NCBI GenBank assembly: GCA_028874175.1
Contig: JAPPLN010000014.1
Location: 1 to 62,417 of the forward strand
Origin: Chloroflexota bacterium
GTDB taxonomy: Bacteria > Chloroflexota > UBA11872
Direction: 5' to 3'
Length of the DNA: 62,417 nucleotides
Position 1 is the stretch's first letter. The number at the start of each line of letters is the position of its first letter. This document shows positions 16,046-25,336 of the stretch, one piece after another. The notes under the pieces were generated by a model. It saw only the letters and a list, made by a program, of their open reading frames with translations, ran no database searches and was not told where the DNA came from. The position numbers and the translations under genes were made by a program.

Positions 16046-16179
16046 GCAGCGCCGTTCAGTTCCTGGCTTCTGTCAAGATTCTTACCGGACTGGCGGCGGC
16101 GCATGTGAAACAATGGCTTCAACTCGCGCCAAACGCCCCGCGCGCGGGAACTGATCCCGCCACCACGACCTGAAAGTCC

Positions 16180-18663
16180 ATGGCCTTGTTGCGACGCACT
16201 CTCACGCTTCGACGGATCGGCTTGCGGTTGGCGAGCCTTACGGCCCTGGCGCTGGCCGGGACCGTACTGGCCGCCTGCGAGGCGTTTATTCAGACGGTCG
16301 AACCGACGCCGACGCTGATCACGCGCACCGAGTCGGTGCGACAGCGGCCGATGGTGCCGGTGACGCGCGGCCAGCTCATCGAGGCCATACGAACGACGGC
16401 CCGCGTCGAGGCACTCGACCGCACCGAACTGGCGTTCAAAGCTGACGGTCGGGTCAAGACCATGTACGTGGCCCAAGGCGACGAGGTCAAGCAGGGCGAC
16501 ATCCTGGCTGAACTGGAGACTGGTCGCCTTGACTCGGACATCGAGAGTTCACAGGAGGCGCTGCAGAACGCGGAGCTGCGGCTGGATGCCGCGCGTACTC
16601 GCGCGCGCGACGAACGGGCGGCGGCTCAGCGCGCCGTCGCCAACGCCGAGCTGGCGCTGGAGAACCAACGGAAAGCTTTCGACCAGCTGCTGCGGCGCGC
16701 TACGGCTGAACAAGTTGAGGCGCTGGACGTCGACTTAGCAACCCGCGAAGATCGGGGCAATGTGGACCTGAGCCTCACCGAGGCCGAGGCTGCGGTGGTC
16801 CGTGCGCAGCGGGCCGTGACGAATGCCGAAGGCGGACTGGCCGAAGTGAAGGCCGAGGCGGCCGGAGTTGTTTCGGAGGCGCAGGCGCAGGCGCAGGCAC
16901 AAGCCACACTGGACGGGCTCCAGGCCGACCTGACCGTGGCGACCGAAAATCTGCGGGCTCTCGAGGCCGGGACAGTATCCACCGGAGCCTCTCCGGAAGA
17001 CACGGCCCGCGCCCAGGTGGACGCAGCCATTGCCGCCGTGACCGGGGCCCGGTCCGCGGTCGTGCGCGCTGATCAGGATCTGGTGAATGCGCAGAATGCA
17101 CTGGAAACCGTTGCCGCGACCATGCGCGCCCAGACACGCGATGACAGTAGCCGGGAGCGGGCCGCCATCGTTGCCAAGCGGGCCGCCATCGTCGCCAAAC
17201 GCGCCGAAGTGTCGAGACTCGCCGAGACGCTACACGAAGTGACGTTTCAGCCGTTTCCACACGTCGTGGAGGCTGCCGAGCAAGATTTGGAAAAGGCGAG
17301 GCTGACGCGGGATGAGATCACGAACCAGAGTTCGCGTGCGTCCGCTCAGGCCAAGCAGCGCGCCGAGCTTGATTTTCGGGCCGCGCAGCAGGCGTACAAC
17401 GAGGCCATCATGCCGGCGACGCCGGCGGAGATTGCAACAGCCCAGGCAAGCTACGACAACGCGCTGGCGGCGCTGGACCTGCTTGAAACCGAGCTCGCCG
17501 AGCTGCTGGACGACGGCACCGAGGAGGAAGAGGCCGAGCAGCTGGTGCAGAAGGCTCTAGCTGAACACCGAGTCGACGTGGCGACGGCAACAGCCAATGT
17601 CCAGCTGGCCAACCACAGGCTGCGGGAGGCGGAGATTAGCCTTGACTCTCTCGTCGGCAGCGGAACCATCCAGCAAGCCATCGCTCGAATAGCCAGCGCG
17701 ATCCAGATTGACCAGAACAGCTCTCTGGCCGCTGCGCGAGCCCGCGTGCAGGCGGCGTCGGCCAGGATCGATCAGTATTTGCGCGGCCAGACGGAAGCCG
17801 AAGCCCTGGCGCGCCAGGCCGGCGAGATCCGGACCACCAGTCTGACGGCGTTGCCCGACGCCGAGGCTGCGCTGGAAGCGGCCCTGGCGGATTTGCGGGT
17901 GGCCGAGGCCCGCTTTCAGGAAGTCACCGGCGCTCCCTCGCTGGCCACGTTGCGCGTTGCGCTGAACAACGAAGAGGCCGCGCTGCTGGAATTTGATGCC
18001 ACGGTTGAGAACTTTGATCGGTTCGAGCGCGGCGAGTCGGCAACCGACTTTGAGCTCCAAATCCTGGAGAACGAAGTCGAACGCAGCCGCATCGCTCTGG
18101 AAGCCCTGCTCACTCAGTCCGAGGACAACGTGATCCGGGCGCCGTTCGATGGAGTGATTACGTTCACGCGAGGACGGGCCGGCTCTCAGGCCAGGGCTTT
18201 CAATGAGGTTATTGGGATCGCCGATCCGTCGGATTTGATCATCGAAGTCAGGATTGCCGAACAAGACCAGTCCAAGATGTCGGTTGGGCAGCCGGCCGAG
18301 GTTGCGTTGGACGCGTTTCCCGGCGTGAAGTTCGGCGGCAATGTGAGCGCCATTCCGCGCACCATCGTCACCCAGACGGGGCAGACCGTGCGAATCCCCG
18401 ATGCGCTGGTTAAGGTGGACTTCGAAGGTCAGGAAGTGCGCATGGGCATGCTGGCTCGGGTCAACATCACCTTGCAGGTCAAGGATGATGTCCTGAAGAT
18501 TCCGGTCACTTCCCTGCGCGACCTGAACGAGCGAACGTTCGTCGAAACCGTGGTCAACGAGCAGCGGCGCAGCTTGCCGGTGGTCACCGGCATCCGGAGC
18601 GACAGCGAAATCGAAGTCCTCTCCGGACTGGACGAGGGCCAGATGATCTTCGCCGCGCCCTAG
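16180..18663 (+). CDS. Very long HlyD/RND-type membrane fusion lipoprotein
   Basis: This is the periplasmic or extracytoplasmic adaptor of an ABC export system, 827 residues. A signal peptide ends in the lipobox VLAAC (Cys33). A first lipoyl half-motif near residues 80-110 (DGRVKTMYVAQGDEVKQGD) and a second near 650-690 (NVIRAPFDGVITFTRGRAG) flank about 530 residues of Ala/Glu/Arg/Gln-rich sequence that must be coiled coil, including a short repeat of RAAIVAK near 328-341. A beta-barrel domain follows ('VRIAEQDQSKMSVGQPAEVA'). Typical MacA-type adaptors have about 370-400 residues, so the hairpin is exceptionally long. It heads an operon with the FtsX-like permease and two ATPases, and presumably links the transporter to something far from the membrane. 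Confidence 0.88.
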   Translation: MALLRRTLTLRRIGLRLASLTALALAGTVLAACEAFIQTVEPTPTLITRTESVRQRPMVPVTRGQLIEAIRTTARVEALDRTELAFKADGRVKTMYVAQGDEVKQGDILAELETGRLDSDIESSQEALQNAELRLDAARTRARDERAAAQRAVANAELALENQRKAFDQLLRRATAEQVEALDVDLATREDRGNVDLSLTEAEAAVVRAQRAVTNAEGGLAEVKAEAAGVVSEAQAQAQAQATLDGLQADLTVATENLRALEAGTVSTGASPEDTARAQVDAAIAAVTGARSAVVRADQDLVNAQNALETVAATMRAQTRDDSSRERAAIVAKRAAIVAKRAEVSRLAETLHEVTFQPFPHVVEAAEQDLEKARLTRDEITNQSSRASAQAKQRAELDFRAAQQAYNEAIMPATPAEIATAQASYDNALAALDLLETELAELLDDGTEEEEAEQLVQKALAEHRVDVATATANVQLANHRLREAEISLDSLVGSGTIQQAIARIASAIQIDQNSSLAAARARVQAASARIDQYLRGQTEAEALARQAGEIRTTSLTALPDAEAALEAALADLRVAEARFQEVTGAPSLATLRVALNNEEAALLEFDATVENFDRFERGESATDFELQILENEVERSRIALEALLTQSEDNVIRAPFDGVITFTRGRAGSQARAFNEVIGIADPSDLIIEVRIAEQDQSKMSVGQPAEVALDAFPGVKFGGNVSAIPRTIVTQTGQTVRIPDALVKVDFEGQEVRMGMLARVNITLQVKDDVLKIPVTSLRDLNERTFVETVVNEQRRSLPVVTGIRSDSEIEVLSGLDEGQMIFAAP

Positions 18664-18705
18664 GCAAGCGCTGCCGGGCATGCCCAGCGTTTCCGAGAGG
18701 ATCCA

Positions 18706-21546
18706 GTGCCGCTAGCCATTATTCGCTTCGTGGCGAAGCGCCTGTTCAGCAATCGGGCGCTCGTGAGCTCCACGGCGATCGGGCTCCTCGTCACCGTGAC
18801 GCTGGCTACGTCCGTTCCCCTTTACGCCGAGGGCATCAGCGGCCTGTTGCTCCAGCGCGAACTGCGCAAGCCGATTCCCCAGGCGCAGCCGTCGTCGAGC
18901 ATCTTTATCCGGCACAAGGACACAGATGCCGCGAACCCGACGCCCGCCGGAGACTACCTGGCCTACGACCAGTTTTTCCGCTCCCTGATTCCGGAGGCCG
19001 TCGGGCTTCCAACCACGCAACTGATCAGCTATCTGTCGACCGGACGGCGGGCAATGCTTGACCTCTCGCCTCCCGAGAACGGCGACCTCTCGGCACCACC
19101 ACGACGATTCGGCTTCGCGTTTCTGTATTCGATCAACGATCTCTTCGACAACGTCATCATCAGCGAAGGCCGCCGGCCGTCGGCCGAGACCAGCGAGTTC
19201 ATTGGTCCGGCCGGCGCCAGGATGCCCCTGTTTGAAGCCGCCCTGACCAGCAACGCGCTGGACAAGCTGGGGTTGCTGGTTGGCGACGTGGTCGGCATGC
19301 AGTTCCCCGATCCCGCCACCGGCGATCCCGCTCCAGTAGCCGTTCGCATCGTGGCCCGGATGCTCCCCAAGGACCCCGAAAGCAACTACTGGCCCTATCC
19401 GGTCCGGGCGGCGTTCGACGAGGGCGGAATCTACATCGCGCGGTCGGCGTACCTGGGCCCCCTCCTGGAATACGCACCGGCAGCCTTTAGCGAGGCGACC
19501 TGGTATGCCGACTTCGATATCGACGCCATCCGGGCCACCAACTATCGACGCATCACCGGCGGCCTGGTGGTCATCCGTATCAACGCCAACGCCGTTTGGG
19601 AGGGCACGCGTCTCGAGAATTCGCCGGAGCCGATCTTCTTCGACTTCGAGCAGAAGCTCTTTTTCCTGACCCTGCTGCTGTTGATCCTCAGCGCGCCGAT
19701 CGTGGCGCTGACGCTGTACTACATCATTCTGACGTCGGGGATGGTGGTTGATCGGCAACGAAACGAAATTGCCATCTTAAAAAGTCGAGGCATCGGCACA
19801 TTGCAGATTGTGGGGATCTATGTGCTTGAGGGTCTCCTGATTGGAGGGATTGCCACTGCCGCCGGCCCGTTCCTTGGATCGCTGCTGGCCCAGGTCATCG
19901 GCAAGACGTTCACGTTCCTGGTGTTCACCAACCGAGATCCGCTGCCTATCGATATCACGACCCAGCACTTCGTCTGGTCCGGAGCCGCGGCTGCGCTGGC
20001 CATCGTGGCTACCCTGCTGCCGGCAATCGGGGCTGCCCGCCACAGCATCGTCACGTACAAGCAGGAAGTCTCGCGGAGCACCGACCGGCCCTGGTTTCAG
20101 CGCTTCTTCGTTGACGTCATCGTTGTCGTCGGCGCGGCTTACGGCTATTTCACCCTGCGTCAGCGCGACCAACTTGTGACGGTTGGTGAGGGCGGCGACC
20201 TGTTCTCCGATCCTTTGCTCGTCATCATTCCCATCATGTTCATGTTCGCCATCACCCTGCTGTTCCTGCGCTTTTTCCCGTGGATGGTCGCCGGCCTGGC
20301 GCTGCTTGGTAACCGATTCCTTGGCGTATCGATGCACCTGGGCCTGCGCCAGATCGCCCGTGAGCCACGGCAGTTCACGCGCCTGATATTTCTGCTGGTG
20401 CTTACCCTGGCCATCGGGTCGTTCAGCGCCTCGATGGCCGCCACGATGGACCGCAACTTCGATGACCGAGTTTATTACTCGGTCGGGTCGCAGGCGGATT
20501 TTCTGGAAATCGGCGACTACGACGAGGAAACGCAGGAATGGTCGTTCCTGCCCGTGGAGCGACACCTGGAGGTCCCCCAGATTCTTAGCGTCGCGCGGCT
20601 CTGGGAGAACGAGGACACCGGCTTCCGGCGTCCCGGCGAGGCCCTGCGAGTGGGGGTGAAAACATACGGCGTTGATCCGCTCGATTTTGCGCAGACTGTT
20701 TGGTGGCGAGACGACTTCAGCCCGTGGCCGCTCAACAGTCTCATGAACCAGTTGGCATTGGACGAGCAGGCGCTTATCGCCTCGCGTGAGAAGTTTCAAG
20801 GCGAGTTGAACCTGAATCTTGGCGACCCGCTGCGGATCGACTTCGGCACCCCCCAGACGCTTGAGTTCTTTATCGCGGGGTGGACCGACCTGTTTCCCAC
20901 GCACTATCCGGAAGATGGGCCGTTCGTGATCGTGAACCTGGACTACGTGGAGCGCAGCCTCGGGCAAACGCCATGGACCGTGCTCGCGCATACAGACCCA
21001 GACGTCCATGCCCTTGAACTTCGCCAAACGCTGCTGCTCAAGCGCTTCAAGCCGCTTGACGCCCGCGATGCCCGGGCCGAGATTGCCGCCGCGCGTGATG
21101 ACGCAACCCGTGTGGGCATCTTCGGGATCCTGTCCATCGGCTTCCTGATTGCCGCCGTGCTCACCATCATGGGCTTCCTGATGTACTCCTACATGTCGTT
21201 CCGGCGGCGCATGCAGCAATTGGGCATCCTGCGGGCCATGGGCCTTTCGGTTCGACAATTGGTGGGCATCTACGCATTTGAGAACGGGTTTCTGATTCTG
21301 CTGGGCGTCGTGTTGGGCACCGCCCTCGGCGTACTCACCGGCAACCTGTTTATTCCGTTCCTGCAACTGAGCGTGGACCAGTTTGGCGACACGCCGCCGT
21401 TCGTGATCATCACGGCCTGGGTGGACGTATTGAAGATATACATCCTGTTTGGCGCCGTCGTCGCCGTGGCCTTCCCAGTGAGCGCGTGGTTGCTGTCCAA
21501 GATCCGGATCAACGAGGCCGTGAAGTTCGGCGAGGAGCAAGGATGA
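18706..21546 (+). CDS. FtsX/MacB-like ABC transporter permease
   Basis: A 946-residue membrane protein starting at GTG 18706. It has a transmembrane segment at about 18-40, a large extracytoplasmic region (about 45-310), a first FtsX-like membrane block around 315-460 ('ILTSGMVVDRQRNEIAILKS'), further hydrophobic segments about 465-600, a second soluble domain, and a C-terminal FtsX block ('FRRRMQQLGILRAMGLSVRQ'). The duplicated architecture resembles LolC/FtsX-like permeases with two transport blocks in one chain. Such systems extract lipids or lipoproteins or act mechanically rather than by alternating access; the substrate here is unknown. Its stop overlaps the ATG of the first ATPase (ATGA). 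Confidence 0.88.
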   Translation: MPLAIIRFVAKRLFSNRALVSSTAIGLLVTVTLATSVPLYAEGISGLLLQRELRKPIPQAQPSSSIFIRHKDTDAANPTPAGDYLAYDQFFRSLIPEAVGLPTTQLISYLSTGRRAMLDLSPPENGDLSAPPRRFGFAFLYSINDLFDNVIISEGRRPSAETSEFIGPAGARMPLFEAALTSNALDKLGLLVGDVVGMQFPDPATGDPAPVAVRIVARMLPKDPESNYWPYPVRAAFDEGGIYIARSAYLGPLLEYAPAAFSEATWYADFDIDAIRATNYRRITGGLVVIRINANAVWEGTRLENSPEPIFFDFEQKLFFLTLLLLILSAPIVALTLYYIILTSGMVVDRQRNEIAILKSRGIGTLQIVGIYVLEGLLIGGIATAAGPFLGSLLAQVIGKTFTFLVFTNRDPLPIDITTQHFVWSGAAAALAIVATLLPAIGAARHSIVTYKQEVSRSTDRPWFQRFFVDVIVVVGAAYGYFTLRQRDQLVTVGEGGDLFSDPLLVIIPIMFMFAITLLFLRFFPWMVAGLALLGNRFLGVSMHLGLRQIAREPRQFTRLIFLLVLTLAIGSFSASMAATMDRNFDDRVYYSVGSQADFLEIGDYDEETQEWSFLPVERHLEVPQILSVARLWENEDTGFRRPGEALRVGVKTYGVDPLDFAQTVWWRDDFSPWPLNSLMNQLALDEQALIASREKFQGELNLNLGDPLRIDFGTPQTLEFFIAGWTDLFPTHYPEDGPFVIVNLDYVERSLGQTPWTVLAHTDPDVHALELRQTLLLKRFKPLDARDARAEIAAARDDATRVGIFGILSIGFLIAAVLTIMGFLMYSYMSFRRRMQQLGILRAMGLSVRQLVGIYAFENGFLILLGVVLGTALGVLTGNLFIPFLQLSVDQFGDTPPFVIITAWVDVLKIYILFGAVVAVAFPVSAWLLSKIRINEAVKFGEEQG

Positions 21547-22694
21547 GCACCGCGCAGGCTCCAGACCGCACCAATGGGGCACGGCCCTACATCGTGTGCG
21601 ACAACCTTGTGAAGATCTACAAGACCGAGGACCTGGAGGTCGTCGCGTTGCAGGGGCTTGACCTGGAGGTGCAGCGCGGCGAAATGATGGCGATCATCGG
21701 CAACAGCGGGTCGGGCAAGTCCAGCCTGCTCAACGTGCTGGGGGGCCTGGACAGACCGACCGCGGGACAGTGCCGGGTGGGCGACCTGGACATTCTGCAG
21801 GCGTCCGAGTCCGACCTGGTCGACTACAAGCGCCACCACGTCGGCTTTGTCTGGCAACAGAGTTCCCGCAACCTCGTGCCGTACCTGACGGCCTTCGAGA
21901 ACGTGCGGCTCCCCATGCTCTTCGGAAACATGCGCAAGGCTTCGGACCGGTCCCGCTCGCTGCTGCGGGCGGTCGGACTCGAAGACCGCATGCATCACCG
22001 GCTGAGTCAGTTGTCAGGTGGACAGCAGCAGCGCGTGGCCATTGCGATTTCACTGGCCAACGATCCCGATCTCCTGCTCGCGGATGAGCCGACCGGCGAG
22101 GTGGACACGCAGACGGCCGGGCAGATTTACGACATCCTGCGCTATCTCAACCGCGAACGTGGTTTGACCATCATCATCGTCAGCCACGACCGAAATATCG
22201 CCCGCCAGGTCGATCGGGTCGTGGCGATTCGCGACGGCCGCACCAGCACGGAAACCGTTCGCCGCGTGAGCATTCATGAGGACGGCGACGACCACACGCA
22301 CGACGAGTTCGTCATCGTGGACGACACCGGGCGGTTGCAGGTTCCCCAGGAGATGCTGGACCAGCTCAGCATCCGCGGACGGGCGCTCGTGGACATGGAA
22401 GGTGATCGCATCGTGATTCGCCCTGGAGCCTCCGGCATCTCCACGGTGGCGGCTTCGCAGGCGGCACCTGGGCCGGACGACGGCGCCGCAGAATCGCCGG
22501 CAGACCAGGCAGTCGTTCCCGCACGAGTGGAACTGGCCCAATCTGTGGTTCCCGCCCGACGTCGCCCCGCTCCGGCCCCGCCGAAGCCTTCGCGTCCGGC
22601 TCCTGAGCCCCTGAAGCGTGACCGGCCGCGGGATGTCCCCGACGAACATCAGCCCTTTGCACCGCCCTCCGGCGGAGACGCGCGGGATGACTGA
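21543..22694 (+). CDS. ABC transporter ATPase (MacB/LolD type) with AbrB-like C-terminal tail
   Basis: The ATPase subunit of the export operon, 383 residues. The ABC domain spans about 15-240, with Walker A GNSGSGKS (53-60), signature LSGGQQQR (from 157), Walker B LLLADEP (177-183) and H-loop His215 (IVSHDR). All catalytic residues are present. LolD-like ATPases normally stop near 230 residues. Here a segment at about 256-294 (FVIVDDTGRLQVPQEML, then GDRIVIRPG) has the shape of an AbrB/MazE swapped-hairpin domain, followed by some 85 residues rich in Pro, Ala and Arg that are likely disordered. ATG 21543 overlaps the permease stop, and the end overlaps the next gene by 8 bases, indicating coupled translation. 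Confidence 0.9.
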   Translation: MSTAQAPDRTNGARPYIVCDNLVKIYKTEDLEVVALQGLDLEVQRGEMMAIIGNSGSGKSSLLNVLGGLDRPTAGQCRVGDLDILQASESDLVDYKRHHVGFVWQQSSRNLVPYLTAFENVRLPMLFGNMRKASDRSRSLLRAVGLEDRMHHRLSQLSGGQQQRVAIAISLANDPDLLLADEPTGEVDTQTAGQIYDILRYLNRERGLTIIIVSHDRNIARQVDRVVAIRDGRTSTETVRRVSIHEDGDDHTHDEFVIVDDTGRLQVPQEMLDQLSIRGRALVDMEGDRIVIRPGASGISTVAASQAAPGPDDGAAESPADQAVVPARVELAQSVVPARRRPAPAPPKPSRPAPEPLKRDRPRDVPDEHQPFAPPSGGDARDD

Positions 22695-23469
22695 GGTTTT
22701 CGGCGCGCGGCCGGCAGCCGGCACGCAAGAGCGGGAAGTCATCATTGAAGCGGTCGACATCTCCCGGGTCTTTCGGGTTGGCGCGGAGGAAATCCGTGCT
22801 GTCGACCATGTGTCGTGCGTGGCCCACGAAGGTCGGCTGATTACTCTTCGGGGCAGATCCGGATCGGGGAAAACCACGCTCCTCAACCAATTGGGCTCGC
22901 TCGACAAGCCCGACGAGGGCGAGGTTTATTTCCGTGGCCGCCAGGTGAGCCGCCTGCGCGAGTCCGAGCTTACGAAGATCCGCCGCCACAACTTCGGGTT
23001 CGTCTTCCAATCATTCGCGCTGCTGCCCGTCCTCTCGGCGTTTGAAAACGTCGAACTCACCATGCGCATCGCCGGTCGCTCGTCTAGCGATCGCGCAACT
23101 CGAACCATGGAAGCGCTGGAGATGGTGGGGCTCGCCGATCGTGCCGGACACCGTCCGTTCGAGTTGAGTGGCGGTGAGCAGCAGCGAGTCTCGATTGCCC
23201 GATCGATCGCGAACCGACCGGCCGTGCTGATCGCGGACGAGCCGACCGGCGAACTGGACAGTATTACGGGCCTGGAGATCATGCTGCTGTTCCGCCGCAT
23301 CGTGGATACGGAGGGCCTGACGGTCATCATGGCGACCCACGATCCGGCGCTGAGTCAGTTTGCGGACGAGTCGTGGGTGATGGAGGACGGGCGCCTGGAG
23401 CTGGCGGAAGGCGAGCTGGATATTGACATTCCCGACTTGCGGCAGCGGATCGAGTTTGTGGACGAGTAG
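22687..23469 (+). CDS. ABC transporter ATPase (MacB/LolD type), second subunit
   Basis: A second ATPase of the same operon, 260 residues from ATG 22687 inside the end of the previous gene. Walker A is GRSGSGKT (56-63), the signature is LSGGEQQR, Walker B is VLIADEP, and the H-loop is MATHDP. It lacks the AbrB-like tail of its partner. One long permease with two distinct ATPases suggests a heterodimeric ATPase pair acting on the two FtsX blocks. ATPase 1 and 2 are clearly different, not a recent duplication. The operon ends here; the facing MFS gene stops 12 bases further on. Confidence 0.9.
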   Translation: MTEVFGARPAAGTQEREVIIEAVDISRVFRVGAEEIRAVDHVSCVAHEGRLITLRGRSGSGKTTLLNQLGSLDKPDEGEVYFRGRQVSRLRESELTKIRRHNFGFVFQSFALLPVLSAFENVELTMRIAGRSSSDRATRTMEALEMVGLADRAGHRPFELSGGEQQRVSIARSIANRPAVLIADEPTGELDSITGLEIMLLFRRIVDTEGLTVIMATHDPALSQFADESWVMEDGRLELAEGELDIDIPDLRQRIEFVDE

Positions 23470-23481
23470 GCGGACCGGCAG

Positions 23482-24723
23482 CTAGATCTTCGCGGCGGTG
23501 GACCCCTCGCTCTCGCCGTGACGCATGATCCACAGGCCCCACGCACCGGCAGCCAGAGATATGGCAGCCAGCAGGGCGCCCACGACACCAAATCCGGCTG
23601 CACCGACGATGAGCCCAATCAGCGGCGTCAGGCCCAGTCCCACGCCGTCCACCAGGAATTGCGTGATGCCCATGGCCTGTCCCAGGCGCTGCGGTGGGGC
23701 GCGCTCGGTCAACATCATGATCACGATGGGTGAGCTGATGCCGGTGAGGGTGTAGGCAACAACAAGGCCCGCAAATACCGGCAGACCTGCGGGGGCGTAC
23801 ATCACGAGCGTGCCGACCGCTCCGATGATCGTTGCAATCAGCAGCGAAGATCCCAGACCAAACCTGTTGACAAAGGCACCGCTCACATAAGTGAGGGCCG
23901 CTCGGCCTCCCAATGCCAGACCCATCAGGAGGCCGATACCGCCGGGGTCCAGCTTCAGCGCCTCGCTGCCGTAGTAGGGGAGCACAAAGCCGCGAGTGGT
24001 GTTGTTCCATCCCCAGAGCAGGACGGCCAGAACGGAGACCTCAAGCACGACACGTCCTACGCCCAGCCCCGGGCGTCGTCGTCGTGACGGGGTGGTCCCT
24101 TCCCGACTGGCCGGTTCCGGCGCTGATGATTCAAGCGTCCGCACCGATGCCACGCCCGCGGCAGCTGCGATCGAAAGCACCGCGACCAGAACGAAGGCGG
24201 CTCGCCAGCCCAACAGGCTGGCGGCGCCGCCGGCCGCGATTGGCGCCACGAAGGCACCAAACATCCCGCCTGACATTACGCGGGCAATGTTGCGCCGCCG
24301 ATCCTCGCCGCTGCCGCGACGCGCCAGGTGGACCTGACCGCCCGGTCCAACCAGTCCGCTGCCGGCGGCGCTGGCCACGATGCCCACGCCAAAGACCCAC
24401 TCGCTTGGCGCCACGGCCGTGACCACCGAAGCCACGCCGGTCAGAAGTAGTCCCAGCGGCATCAGGCGGCGGGGCGACATGCGGTCGGCCAGCGGCGCCA
24501 GGATGAGCATGAATCCCCCGCGTCCCATGCCCTGCACGGCCACCAGCAGGGCCGTGGACGCAGGGGTGAGATTGAACTCGTCCTTCACCTCCCCCAGCAC
24601 CGGTCCCATGGCCGCCATGGAAAACAGCATCAGGGCATAGGCAAACCACAGGGCCAGCAAGTCGGGGTTTGCCCGTATGGCGCGAATCCGCGGATTCAGG
24701 AGCGAACCGATCAACGGCGTCAA
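23482..24723 (-). CDS. Major facilitator superfamily transporter
   Basis: A 413-residue polytopic membrane protein with about twelve hydrophobic segments in two halves. The MFS loop 2-3 signature appears as PLADRMSPRRLMPLG near residue 77. A central hydrophilic loop at about 195-220 (Glu/Ser/Arg-rich) separates the halves. The substrate is unknown; the overall look fits drug or small-metabolite efflux families. The start is a TTG at 24723. It is transcribed towards the export operon and stops just beyond it, and is probably a single-gene unit. The 142-base gap to sufU (24724-24865) shows no clear gene. Confidence 0.85.
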   Translation of the reverse strand: MTPLIGSLLNPRIRAIRANPDLLALWFAYALMLFSMAAMGPVLGEVKDEFNLTPASTALLVAVQGMGRGGFMLILAPLADRMSPRRLMPLGLLLTGVASVVTAVAPSEWVFGVGIVASAAGSGLVGPGGQVHLARRGSGEDRRRNIARVMSGGMFGAFVAPIAAGGAASLLGWRAAFVLVAVLSIAAAAGVASVRTLESSAPEPASREGTTPSRRRRPGLGVGRVVLEVSVLAVLLWGWNNTTRGFVLPYYGSEALKLDPGGIGLLMGLALGGRAALTYVSGAFVNRFGLGSSLLIATIIGAVGTLVMYAPAGLPVFAGLVVAYTLTGISSPIVIMMLTERAPPQRLGQAMGITQFLVDGVGLGLTPLIGLIVGAAGFGVVGALLAAISLAAGAWGLWIMRHGESEGSTAAKI

Positions 24724-24865
24724 CGGACGGCTGTCGCTCCGGGGCGCGGCAATGCCGAGAGTCTAATCGGGCGCACCGCCCAGCCCGCGCCGGCACCGCC
24801 GCTGCCAACGCGAATCCTGGCGTCCAGGGCGCTGCATGCCATCAGCGCATGAAGCGAGCCCGGAT

Positions 24866-25336
24866 CTACGACTCGCTGTGGCGCAACTCCACTCTCTGGC
24901 CGCCAGCGGTCGAGTGCTCATCCAGCCCAAGCTGCAGGGTGTTCCAGCTCAGCACGGCGCACTTGATGCGCACCGGGAATTTGCGGACGCCCTCGAGCGC
25001 CACGCCGTCGCCCAGCAGCGCTTCATCGGGCGGGTCGCCGTTGAGCATCATGCCCCGGAAGCCGGCGATCACCGCGTGGGCGTCGGCCAGCGGCTTCCCG
25101 GTTACGGCCGCCGTCATGATGGAGGCGGACGACTGGCTGATGGAGCAGCCGTGACCGTCGAAGGCCGCACCTGTGATCACGCCGGCGTCGTCTATGCGCA
25201 ACCAGAGCTTGATCTCGTCGCCGCAGAGCGGGTTGACGCCTTCCATGACGACATCAGCGTCTTCCAGGGTTCCACGGTTCCGCGGCCGCCGGTAGTGATC
25301 CATGATGACCTCGCGGTAGAGGTCTTCAAGCGTCAC
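24866..25336 (-). CDS. sufU: SufU-type iron-sulfur cluster assembly protein
   Basis: The 156-residue partner of the SufS cysteine desulfurase. In Gram-positive-type systems SufU is a zinc protein that accepts sulfur from SufS. The three conserved Cys are Cys38 (LCGD, with Asp40), Cys64 (HGCSISQSSASIM) and Cys126 (RIKCAVLSWNTL). The 18-20 residue insertion between the second and third Cys that separates SufU from IscU is present. It begins with GTG 25336, overlapping the sufS stop (GTGA), and is the last gene of the suf operon. The C-terminus has a short extra tail of about 20 residues. Confidence 0.93.
   Translation of the reverse strand: MTLEDLYREVIMDHYRRPRNRGTLEDADVVMEGVNPLCGDEIKLWLRIDDAGVITGAAFDGHGCSISQSSASIMTAAVTGKPLADAHAVIAGFRGMMLNGDPPDEALLGDGVALEGVRKFPVRIKCAVLSWNTLQLGLDEHSTAGGQRVELRHSES

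Noticed and set aside
17160-17205. Short direct repeat (gccgccatcgt...) as a possible mobile or regulatory repeat
   Set aside because: It lies inside the adaptor's coiled-coil coding region and simply encodes RAAIVAK twice.
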